Shown piece by piece: positions 30,782 through 42,700 of a stretch of DNA of 64,000 nt (position 1 is the first letter of the stretch; each line of letters opens with the position of its first letter). The position numbers and the translations under genes were made by a program. The notes under the pieces were generated by a model. The model was given only the letters and a program-made list of their open reading frames with translations, was not told where the DNA came from and made no database searches. This DNA comes from Steromphala cineraria (Eukaryota; Mollusca; Gastropoda; Trochida; Trochidae), in NCBI GenBank assembly GCA_916613615.1, contig OU744723.1, forward strand, positions 29,278,296 to 29,342,295. The letters run 5' to 3'.

Positions 30782-32372
30782 GGGTCTGTGAAGTTAGCTC
30801 CGAGTTCACGGTTCCCGGTTCCTTATTCAAATTATGACGTTAGCTCCCAGTTCATGGTTCCCGGTTCCTTATTCAAATTGTGAAGTTGGCTCCCAGTTCA
30901 CGGTTCCTGGTTCCTTATTCAAATTGTGAAGTTAGCTCCCAGTTCACGGTTCCTGGTTCCTTATTCAAATTGTGAAGTTAGCTCCCAGTTCACGGTTCCT
31001 GGTTCCTTATTCAAATTGTGAAGTTAGCTCCCAGTTCATGGTTCCTGGTTCATTATTCAAATTGTGATGTTGGCTCCCAGTTCACGGTTCCCGGTTCCTT
31101 ATTCAAATTGTGAAGTTGGCTCCCAGTTCACGGTTCCTGGTTCTTTATTCAAATTGTGAAGTTGGCTCCCAGTTTTCGGTTCCTGGTTCATTATTCAAAT
31201 TGTGAAGTTGGCTCCCAGTTCACGGTTCCCGGTTCATTATTCAAATTGTGAAGTTGGCTCCCAGTTCACGGTTCCTGGTTCATTATTCAAATTGTGCAGT
31301 TGGCTCCCAGTTCACGGTTCCTGGTTCATTATTCGAATAGGAAGTAATAGCTCCTGGTTCTTTGTTCAGTTATAATACCCGTTTACCCGTTAAAATAACA
31401 TGTTTATCATTGTCCAAGTATTAGGAATATGCCGAGTCTACTTCTGTACCTGAGCAAATGGCAATATACGCTCGCAAATGTAATGCACGGCTATCTATAG
31501 CATTTTGATTCTAATATACAAAATCGCAGTATCACCCACACTTTTGTTATGCACGGTTCCTTATTCGACTCGCTCACACCCGTTTCGTTAAAGATGATGT
31601 TGAACAAGCATATATTAGGTCTATGTCCAGTCTACCTCTGTACATATAAGCAAAGTGCAAAATACGCTCGTACATTAACGTACAGGGCTATTAGATAGAT
31701 GCAAGGTGCCAGCTCCCAGTTCCCTATTCAAGGTGTGAAGTTGGCGCCGGGTTCATTATTTGACTTTAGACTCGCTCACACCCGTTTCAAGAAAGTTATG
31801 TTTATCATTGAATAAGCATATATTAAGTCTATGTCCAGTCTACCTCTGTACATAAGCAAAGTGCAAAATATGCTAGTACATTTACGCACATGGCTATTAG
31901 ATAGATTCAAGGTGCCAGCTCCCAGTTCCCTATTCAAGGTGTGAAGTTGGCGCCGGGTTCATTATTTGACTTTAGACTCGCTCACACCCGTTTCAAGAAA
32001 GTTATGTTTATCATTGAATAAGCATATATTAGGTCTATGTCCAGTCTACCTCTGTACATAAGCAAAGTGCAAAATATGCTCGTACATTTACGTACAGTAC
32101 TACTAGATAGATGCAATGTGCCAGCTCCCTGTTCCCTATTCAAAGTGTCTATGTCCAGTCTACCTCTGTACATAACTAAAGTGTGTCATTGAATAAGCAT
32201 ATATTAGGTCTATGTCAGGTCTTGCTCTGTACATAAGCAAAGTGCAAAATATGCTCTACATTAACGTATAGGACTATTACATAGATGCAAGGAGTTCCCT
32301 ATTCAAAGTGTGAAGTTGGCACCGGGATCCTTATTCAACTTAAGACTCGGTCACACCCGTTTCAAGAAAGAA
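30782..32372. repeat. Left inverted arm with 46-bp and about 208-bp subrepeats
   Basis: About 12 copies of a 46-bp unit (GAAGTTGGCTCCCAGTTCAC then GGTTCCTGGTTCCTTATTCA) occupy 30790-31345. They are followed by about four copies of a longer unit marked by CGCTCACACCCGTTTC (31570, 31781, 31978, 32346) and containing AAGCATATATTAGGTCTATG. The long unit embeds a diverged 46-bp unit. All are found in reverse complement at 51.47-53.13 kb. Confidence 0.9.
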
Positions 32373-34690
32373 GAAATAAAATAATATATATTAGCTCTAC
32401 CTCTTTTAATAAAAAGCTGAAATTTTTAGAAATAAAAATTTCTTAAATATCCAATCGATAATTCATAGTATAGGATCCATAGGTTCACAAGGCCCTGTTA
32501 GGGACCATATGGTCATCAAAACTTTCAATTATTATCCTCAATAAAAGTAGTCAGTAGACAACATTTCAGCTTTGAGGCCTTTTACGTCTGGAAAAAAACA
32601 TTAAAATTAGTTAGGGATTGGCCCTTTTATGGGGCCAAATGACCATCAAAGCTATAAATTATAATCCTCACTTGTCAAGGAGTCTGAACACAAGGTATCA
32701 GCTTTCTAGACCTTATGCTTCAGGAGAAGAACATGAAAATTGGGCCCAAAGAGCCATAAATAATAATCCCCACTAGTCAAGGAGTCTGTACAAACAGTTT
32801 CAGCTTTCTAGGCCTTATGTTTCTGGAGATGAGGATGAACAGTTATAATGTGTGGCCCCTGTGACCCTTATTAGGGGTCACAGGGTCACAGGGTCACAGG
32901 GCCACCAACATTTTAGTACCAACCTTTTTGTGTACAGTCAACTTATGATCCCATTTGAAATATTATGGATATGAAGTACATATCGATCTTGAAACGATAA
33001 TATAAACATTATACATTTTCCTGCAATTATTTTATTCAGTAATGCCTTAAATGTAAAATTCCATATACATGTACATCATATGAAAAAATAACATTATTTG
33101 TTGTTAGATAAATATCAATACTAGCTAGGAAATGATTACTTGGTATTTCAAAAAGTTTTGATGCTTTAATTAACCACTGTTGATGCACTTTTTCTTCAAA
33201 ACCTCGGTAAGCAATACAAAAAACACAAAAATAATAAATGTCAGGCAAAACTACAGAAAAAGATAACACTACATTTTCTTTCTTTTTTTAAAACATAATA
33301 AAAAGATAATTTCAGAAGTCATGACTTTGAACTTTGACATCAAATGTCAACAGGGCAAACAAATTCCGAGGGGTATTTTAAACAATACTATTCCCAGGCT
33401 GCGTTATGAACAAGCAAATTAAATTAGTTTGAAACTTTCAAAATTTGATTAATATGGGGGTAGAGAAGCAATAACCCATATCTAAGTGACCATGACCTAA
33501 AATTCAAGGTTAAATAATCCATGACCATTTTTCTTTTATTATTAGAATCATGAAAGATAAAAAGTGTTAATAGTTCTTTTTATGCAATACCCTACTTCTG
33601 TTGACTTTGTGACCATGACCTTTGGCCAATTGCAACCTGTTTTTGGTACTTTTCAAACTTTGATATAGAGCTCTTCAGCACAGGTTATCATGTCCTAAAA
33701 ACCTTAATGGGGTAATATGCTGAGTTTAATTAAATACAGGTCTTACTGTTTCGAATTCTGGATTCCATAAGGGAAATCAATCTTAAAATTGGTATACCCC
33801 TTATTTATTCCCTTATTTAATCAATATCAGAAATGATATGATGTTAACCTTGATTATTAAAAATTAGGTATATTTAGAGCTGATATGAATAATGTCTCTT
33901 GTCAACATATTTAAGAACTTGAAATAAGTGCATGTGGTGCATGTGGTTTCCATGGAAACCAGAAAAATAGAGCCATTGGCTCTGTAGCTCATCAGGCTTC
34001 ATATTTGATTTTACTGTAGGGTGTGGCCAATGGGGTTTCGCCCTTTGTTAGGACCACAGGGTCACAAAAGCTAGAAATAATTATACATGTGATTTTAGAT
34101 AACTGTAATCAATACAGAAATGAATATTGATAATTCAATTAATAGTTTAAGGTACAGAATCCAAAAGTTCACCAAGCCCTTTTAGGGAAGGGTTAATTGC
34201 AGGAGTCTGTTCACAAGATTTCAGCTCTCTGGACCTTTTGCAAGTAAAAATAACTTTTAAAGGCATGGCCCTTTTCGCCCTTATAATCCTTTCTAGTCAA
34301 GGAGTCTTTAAACAAAGTTTCAGGTTTTACGGCCACACGTTTCAAGAGAAGAAGATGAAAATATGTTTACGGGTATGGCCTATAAATCCTCACTAATCAA
34401 GGAGTATACACACAAGGTTTCAGCTTTTTAGGCATTATGTTCGTGGAGAAGAAGATGAAAATAGGTTTTAAATCAATGGCCTTTGTGGCCCGTATGAGGG
34501 GTAACAGGGTCACCAAAACTATAACTTATAATCCTCACTAGTCATGGAGTATGTACACAAAATTTCAGCTTACCTGGCCTTATGCTTCTGGAGAAGAAGA
34601 TGAATAAGGGGCCACATGGCCACCAAAATTTACAATGACAACCTTTAGTCAGGTTCATTATGTATTTTTGTTAAACTTTTTTGGAGATTA
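32373..34690. repeat. Degenerate interspersed repeat field
   Basis: Repeated phrases such as TCACTAGTCAAGGAGTCTG, TTTCAGCTTTCTAGGCCTTA, GGAGAAGAAGATGA and GGGGTCACAGGGTCACC recur at roughly 100-200-base spacing (32.5-32.9, 34.1-34.6 kb). I read these as diverged tandem or nested copies of one non-coding molluscan-type repeat. A related tail appears at 47.33-47.45 kb. No gene supported. Confidence 0.55.
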
Positions 34691-34739
34691 GCAAAACTAT
34701 ACATTTTTGGAAAGATGAAAGCACAGAAAATCAAAAAAC

Positions 34740-35065
34740 AAACGTTGGCATTTTCGTTGACACCGTTATGGCGGCCATTTTTTATTTTCAAAATGGCCGC
34801 CATAAATCACAAATTTTGCTATAAATCGGCTTCTTGTCAATTTAGAAACTAAAATTAACATTGTAATTCCATGTTTTTGTGGTCAAGGATGCTAATGGTG
34901 ATAGCATAAATAGGACCAGAGGCATGAAAAGGGTTTTATGTGACTATTTTTAATTTTAACTCTTTACTGCTTGACATTGCCATGCCTCAACCCCTTTCCT
35001 GCTTGCCTGACAAGCACCTGCACTGCCCCTTACTGCTCGCAAATTTAAAAAAAAAAAAAAAAATT
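34740..35065. repeat. Dispersed repeat copy 1 with poly(A)-like run
   Basis: AAATGGCCGCCAT ... CTTCTTGTCAATTTAGAAACT ... CATGTTTTTGTGGTC (about 34790-34935) is repeated in the same orientation at about 44517-44650. A-rich run at 35048-35063. Non-coding. Confidence 0.55.
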
Positions 35066-36792
35066 AAAATTCAATTAATTCAACTGTTTAAGAAATGTTC
35101 ATGCCCTTGAATGACCCTTTTGTCAATTCAGAGGTATTTGTTTGCAATTTTGATATTCAAATTGCTCATTACTATTCATTACTTAAAAGGTACAATACTG
35201 CAAAGCGGAAAAACATACATCAGTCATAAAAAAGAATAAACCATAGGTAATATATTGATAATGATTTTATTTAATCTCTTTTATGAATTTTATCAATACT
35301 GTCACCAAAATTCCACATATATTCCTGAAGAAAATGACACTTATTAGGATAAATTTGATGTTTAACCAATAATTCAGGGGAGATAATCCGGGTCAACTCA
35401 AATCAACAAGTTCAATCAGAAGGTGATCTTCAGTTTCCACAAAGTAAATCACAATATGAAAGATTACATAACAATAATGTTAGGCACTTTTACATTATAT
35501 ACAATTCTAAATCATCAATTTCACCAAATTCAAAAGTCTACTGCAATCATGGTAATGTAAATTCTAGACTAGTCTGTTATCCAGACCCTAAAGCGAAAAA
35601 ATTAAACGAGCCTTCTTAAGTCTAGACAATGTTGGCAAGTCTAGATGCCTCAGCCTCAGCTGAAATTAAGAATTGTTCAGGGCTCCTTTTTATTTTAATA
35701 TCAAATATTTTAAATTAAATAATGTTTTTGAAGATGAAAATAACCAGAGTTTCATTTTTTTCATTATTAGCAAAAATTCATGATATCTATGACACTTGAT
35801 GATCAAGATATCTTTCAAGTCAAATTGAACAAACTTACAAACTCCAGTTTAGTGAAAATCATTCAACAACTTGTCTTTATTTGACAATTCTATCTCAAAA
35901 TTAAAAATTGTCCAGGATTATCTCCCTTGGCAATGAAATCTGTAGACCTCTTTCATGTCATAAAAGAAATGAAAGTCAACCAGAATTGAACCTGATTTCC
36001 TTATTTAAATGTTAACAAATAACAAAAATATGAACTTTACTAGATCCAATGAAACAAAATCCCTTTACTGGCTTGTAATGAGAGCTCATTGTGATGGTAA
36101 ATGTACTGGTATATGTGTTATTGGCAGATTCTATTACAGACCTTACCTATATTATTTGTTTACATTAGTAATACAAACAAGGGCCGATCAACACATTTAC
36201 TTTCAAATAACAAAATTTTGCCTTTTAAAATATTGAATCACACAATTACAAAAACATTTTCAAGTTCCTTTCTTGTTTTGCTGATTAAGTTTCCTTAAAT
36301 TTAGATATGGTTATCTTGGTCAAATCGTTGAATTTAATTTGTTTTACTGTCTGGCTGTATAATAAAAACCGGATCATAACATAAGTCATCATAGACATGG
36401 AATATAATTTTTCAAATTTAATCCAGTGCACTGGTAAAACAATCTTTCACCATCCATGCCATCAGGATATTTATACCTATTTGACACTACATGAAAAAGT
36501 ATACTGGATATTATTAACGACTCATAATCTTGCATATTCCTAAAAGTTAAAACTATGAATTATCAACTGGCTTGAACTGAACCTGCATTTACATAACTAA
36601 ATCACCATTATTAATATAATCCACAACAGCATAAATTGTTGTTAGATTGTGTCAAAGATTCTGATGGCTCCATATTGTTCACATTATACCTGAATCAAAC
36701 AGGTATATTTTTTTTTCTGTGTTTTTTCTTCTAAAGTTGACTCCATAAATCTTCTGAGTTAGATAACCCGGCACTGGACTGCATGTGGAATA
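35066..36792. other. A/T-rich interior, no recognised feature
   Basis: Short open frames without motif content. One box-like sequence (ATCAATACTGTCACC near 35292) resembles the type B box described for 40.4-43.6 kb. Sequence just left of the last candidate exon would be its 3' untranslated region. Confidence 0.35.
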
Positions 36793-39700
36793 TCACAGAC
36801 TGTTCTCAACTCCAGCAGTGGTCACAAACTCTCCATCCTGGATAAGCTTCCACTTTGAATAGTTCCTGCAATAGAAAGTATAAATAAATGATATTGACGG
36901 CTCAACACAAATAATGAATAATAATCAGATTTAATATACATGCATTTGACTGATATATTGAAACATTAGGCTTTGTACTGAATGATTCAATTAAATCCAA
37001 ATTGTATCAAAATAAACAGTGAAATCTAAAATCAATTTCAAGTATTTTCACAGATACTTGGTGAATTTGTTCTATGAAATTTCTCTAAAACAACTGTGAA
37101 ATTTCTGTTTTTCTCATCAAATTATTGCTTTCTTAAAATTGGACAGTTGGCCCTCCATGTATCACACAGTTTGCAATATTAGAGTGAGTTGTTGTATATC
37201 ATCTCTTAGGAAATATTGCATGTATTTGTAAGGATTTAGTTGTATCTATCATATTCTTATCCCTAGTTAAATTCAGCTAATAAAATCACAATGACAGCAA
37301 TATAAAAACATATATGGGTGGAATTCAAAATTGGTAGGATTTTCAATTTCTCATAATGGTCAAAATAAACTCCTCAAAAAGGATTATTTTTTTATTCAAA
37401 TAAATTGGCAAACACTTGATTATGAGAAAATACAAACAGTCAGGCTCAAGTGTACCAATTAAAATTTTAGTGGAAATATAATTAATTAAACGGGAGGAAA
37501 ACGTCCTGACCGTTACCGTTTCTTAATCAGAAAAAAGAATTTTAACTAAAATTAAGAAAAATCTTTCAACGATGGCATTTACATCTTTTACATTGTATAA
37601 ATGACACTTGAAGGTAAAAACTGTTGCAATTAATCTTTAAAGTCCTTTTTTTGTATCTTTTCATTGTTTAACACAATTTAATAGCATTTTTCTCAGAAAC
37701 TTTTGTGTTTATAGTTTTCAATAGGTGAAATTATCTCAAAAAAGCATCTGCTGCTAATCCGAGAACACGTTTTGATGACATCTACGTAAAGAAGAGAGCT
37801 TCGTGTATTATCATGAATTAATTAGAGAAGTCAATTAGCTCCAGTAACGGCTGGGACAGAACTGATAACGGCCGGGACATGTATGGTAACGGGCTGGACA
37901 TAAGTCTTCTTCAATTCAATTCACTATAGAGACAAAACATGAAAGATAAAAATAAATATTCTTTAACTTTATTGTTAACTCTATTTTGAACAAAAAGTGA
38001 AATGTGAATTAGAAATGGTAAATTTTAGATTGTATTGCATATTTTATTCACTGCCATGGTAACGGTATGGACATTTGTTATGAAATCAACAACAAAACTT
38101 ATAAATAAATTTGTACTTTTTAATATTAACAGATTAAAGCTTGTAAAGAATACAAATACACATTGTCTTGATTTTGACACCTAATTATTATTGAAAGAAA
38201 AGTGTTTTTGGCAATCAAGTAAATGAGGGGTAACGGTCAGGACATTTTTGGTAACGGTCAGGACATCTGTGTAAATACCAAGATTTTTTTTCCATTGTAT
38301 AACTTGTAAAGAATAGAATTCTGAAAGATACTGCAACAACTATCAAACTGCACACTGTGACAAATGATTAAGCTACACAGGCAACTGCAAATTATTGCTG
38401 ATATTGTTCCATACATTTTGCACATTTTGTCCAAACCGTTACCATAGTTTTCTTTGTCAATTATCTCATAAAAATTAAGACATCTATCAGAAATATATGC
38501 AGTGGTTTCTGCTATTAATATTCAATAGATAACTAAAAATTCACTTACTAACCTCAGAAAATATTCTTCAAAAAGAAAATTTATTTGACATATGTCCATA
38601 CCGTTACTGTTTATTTGTCCTGACCATTACTTCAAACTTTTATTTTAAAACCACTTCATTAAAACTACTCTGAACAGTAAACTCCCAAGCCTAAACAATT
38701 TATGATCTTAAAATAATTTCATTATTGATATTTCTTAAAATATTTATGAATAACTAAGTTAGTTTCTCCAAATAAAAATGTGTTTGTCCTGACTGTTACC
38801 AGAACTGTCCTGACCGTTACTTTGTAAAAAGGTAACGGTCAGGACCGGTAATGGTCAGGACAATTTGTAAATAATTTAAAATAACACAATGAATGATCCC
38901 TTAAAGATGTCAAAGGACATGCCTTCCACGTCTTCCAGTTCTGAGCAACAAAGCTCATTATTATTGAGACAAAGGGAGAATACAAATGCACAAAATCCAA
39001 CGGTCTGGACATTTAAGGGTGACACATCATATTTATACCTGCTTGTTGGTGTCATATTTCTGCAAAATGTACCGAATCCTTTTATTTCACTAACTGTCAT
39101 ATGCAAAGAGCATTTGTCAATCAGACACAGCAAATATAATTCCAATCCAGTTCCAGGGGGAAATTATTGAAGGAAATATCTACATGGTAACGGTCAGGAC
39201 ACAAAATCTCAGGACAGGCATGTTTCAATTTGTAGAATTTTTATTTTTGAAATCAATACAAAATTTAATGCAGTTTGTACATGCATGATCAATGATTATA
39301 AGAATAAAATATATTTTTTTGTTTGATTATGTTTATTTGTACTCGTTGACCAGGGGTAATATATCACTCAGCGCTTTGAGCATGCAATGTGCATGGATAT
39401 ATGCGCTATATAAATGGACTATTATTATTATTATTATTATTATTATTTGTATGATATTTTGGCAAAGTTGTATGAGGACCGTCACCTCAGGACAGAGTAA
39501 ATATGCCAAATTTGACCCTAAAATGTTATTAGATTAAAAAATTTAAATGGAAAAATTAATGGTTGATCACGAAAATGTACTTGTCAATAGCTAAATATGT
39601 TTTCTAGAACAAAAAATCCCTAAAAGACACACTATGTTTTTTAAAAATTGGACCGGACAGAAAAACCTACCAATTTTGAATTCCACCCATATATGTTTGT

Positions 39701-42700
39701 GAATTTTTACAGACAGAAAAGAAACTTAATATAGCAACAGAATTGAACAAGCACATAGTTCACCTTTGTTTAGCTTGAACAATCAAATTGCAGCCCAGGC
39801 AGTTTGGTTGATCCTTCCTCTGGAAATTTATTCACTGCAAAAAAAATAAGATTTCAATATAAATTCATAAACAATATAAATATACATACTAGTATGATAT
39901 TTTAAAGCTTTGGAGTATTACATGAACAATCATGGGTGATTGATAAAAATAATACTGGCTCAGTTTGTGCTCTCTTGCAATATATTCACAAATTTGATAA
40001 AATTGAAAAAGAGTTTCATGAAAGGAATATTTTATCACAACAATCTTTCAGTTTAAAAACATGCACATTTTGCTTCTTCTTTAAAGTTTAAGAAAACTTC
40101 ATAGTTTTCTTTCATTTATGTTTTTTTGTTTTGGTAATCATTTTGTAGATTCTTGAAGAAGTACCAGTTTGCATGCTCATGTTTTGTCTCACTTTCCAAC
40201 ATAACAATAAATATGTTCAATAAAATAATTTGATTTTGATATTCTGAAAATTCAAAACTCAAACATTTATAAGGGCAATGATATCACAGCGAATAATAAC
40301 ACATTTAAATGATCTCCTTAGATCTATATGAATAAAATCATGTTATAATTACATAACTTGTTGCAATAAATAAGTTATATGAGTCAAAATCCTGGAGAGT
40401 CTGATTATTAGGACATAAGAAAATGAATTTCAAAATATTATTAAACTCTTTTTATTTTACCATGTTGTGTTGATTAAACATTGAAAATTCTGAACAAAAA
40501 TGATGCAAGCTTAACTCTAATTATTAATTATGTAATTTAAAGAACTTTGACAGCCATAATTACAAGATGTCAATACTGCTACCGAAATTTATGCTAAAAT
40601 TACCAAAAATGTAACTTTATCAAAGGCATATTTGATTATGGGATTAACTTACATTAACAAATTGTTGAATTTGGATAAATAAAAATCAACATTTTTTGTT
40701 ATTCATTATTTTCATCAAAGTTTCATGTTCAAATAATGAAAAAATATAGTTTGAAATGATTGAACTTTTCAACTATCTTCAGAAAAACAACTTTTCTTTC
40801 ATAAAATTTGATATGTCATAACTCTTATAGTTAATCATTTATATTCTAAATTAGTTAAATTATTATATCTGGTTATTTGTTTGAAAAAATAACATTTTTG
40901 TGTAGGTGACAGTGTTTGACATCATCAGTAGCAGTATTGACTTAAGTGGTGACAGTTTTGACAATCAAACTTATCCTAAATGATTAAAAGAAAGATAACT
41001 GAAAATGTTGAATTCATAACAGATTAGCAAAAGCACATCTTAGAAATTGTTGTTAATAACAACATAATACACTTTTACAACTATATCCTTTTTTCATTAC
41101 AATGAAAAAGGGACCTAGTTGGTGGCCTTATTGACTTCAATGGTGGCAGTCTTGACTTTTATGGGTTCAAATCCTCATAATTGCCTAGTATTCAGTGATA
41201 AGTTATACATAACTCGGGGACATGGTTGAATATCAAAATACATTCAATAGCATACTGGTAACATTTGACAGCAAATTTTTTTATTTACTTTTCATCATTG
41301 ATGGAAGCAGTATTAACAACTATGGTAGCAGTATGGACAAACACAATTATCCTTTCGTTAACTAGATAAAAACACAATTAAACCAATACATATAAAAGAA
41401 CAATTCAAAGTTTAAAACCATGAAACATCTGCAACTGGAACAATTAGAACATTAGGTGTTTTTCATTACTTTTCTTTGTTTATACTATCCATGGTAGCAG
41501 TATTGTCAACCACGGTGGCAGTATTGACAAACACAATTATCCTTTTGGTTGAACACATTGGAATAAGATCAAAGCTAACTTTAAACCCATACATGCATGA
41601 AAAACAGTTAAAGTTTAAAACTATCAACATTGGCATTGGGAACAAATTGGACAGAATCTGTTTTGACATTATAACAATCGATGGTAGCAGTATTGACATA
41701 CATGGTATGGACTCACAACAATCATTTTTGTGAGTGACATGAAACATTCTCATTCACATATGTATATAATGTATATACCTGAGCAGTTTCTGATCTCTTC
41801 TGTTGTATCGTGAGCATTTGAGTATAATTTAATTCATCTAATTCAAGATCATTAGCTTCTGATACTGTAACTTATGATGAATGGATAGGACCAAAATCTA
41901 TTGTTGAATTTTAGACTGTTAATACATTTATCAGGAATTTCCAAACATCATTCCTACATGTAAAATACCAAGTTGATTATTCTATGTGAATGCGGTGTAC
42001 TTTCATAAAATTGTTATCAATATAAATTGCATCAACAAATATATTACTTATCAAGGAAACATTTTGTCAATTCTGATAAAAAGGTTGTCACAACTGCTAC
42101 TATGTTAGATGACAAAAAAGCTACAAAGAGTGTGAAAACAAATTTATAAAAAATTTACAAAACATCTAAAGACATTTCAGCTCAAGAAAAGGTGTTTTAC
42201 CAGAACATTTATTATATCCATGTCATATTAAAGTGAAAATTTAAGATTAGCCAGTGATCACTGCAACCGGATATGTCAATACTGCTACTGCTATAACAAT
42301 AACAAAGGATATCTTCCCTCAATAAATGTTACATTTTCTTTTTTAATATTTTCAATTTAACTTCTTTTATCACATTGGAATTTATGAAATTGAAACCCCC
42401 GAGTTTGATCAGGAACCAGTTGTAATTTGCATTATCTGAGGAATTGTCAACTACTGTCACCACTTTAGTCATTACTGCTACCAAAATGTTTTTCACATTT
42501 AAAACAAATTCGAAGAGGCTTTCAAATTAAAAAACCCAGTGAAAATTATCCCCATTAAAAATATTTCAAAAATAATAGATTTGCATTTATTTATTTCAGG
42601 ACAGGTAAGTTATTTATTGATTATTTGATGAACTTGTCCATACTGTCACTATTCGTGTCAATACTGCTACCTGTCAAGATGAGTTTCAACCCTTTCACAC

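Larger units (their letters stand above)
37316..39688. mobile_element. Domain A: element with short TIRs and type A 16-bp box array
   Basis: Left end GGGTGGAATTCAAAATTGGT continues AGG(A)TTTTC. The right end is its reverse complement with one mismatch in 29 bases. ATATAT lies immediately outside both ends (6-bp target duplication or extended palindrome). It is wholly inside the intron between candidate exons 3 and 4. It contains at least 15 copies of GGTAACGGTCAGGACA-like boxes (37503-39201). No coding sequence seen. Confidence 0.75.

Noticed and set aside
33036..33269. Minus-strand 77-codon frame followed by a poly(A)-like signal
   Set aside because: No convincing splice acceptor, no homology I recognise, and the region is A/T-rich; chance is sufficient.
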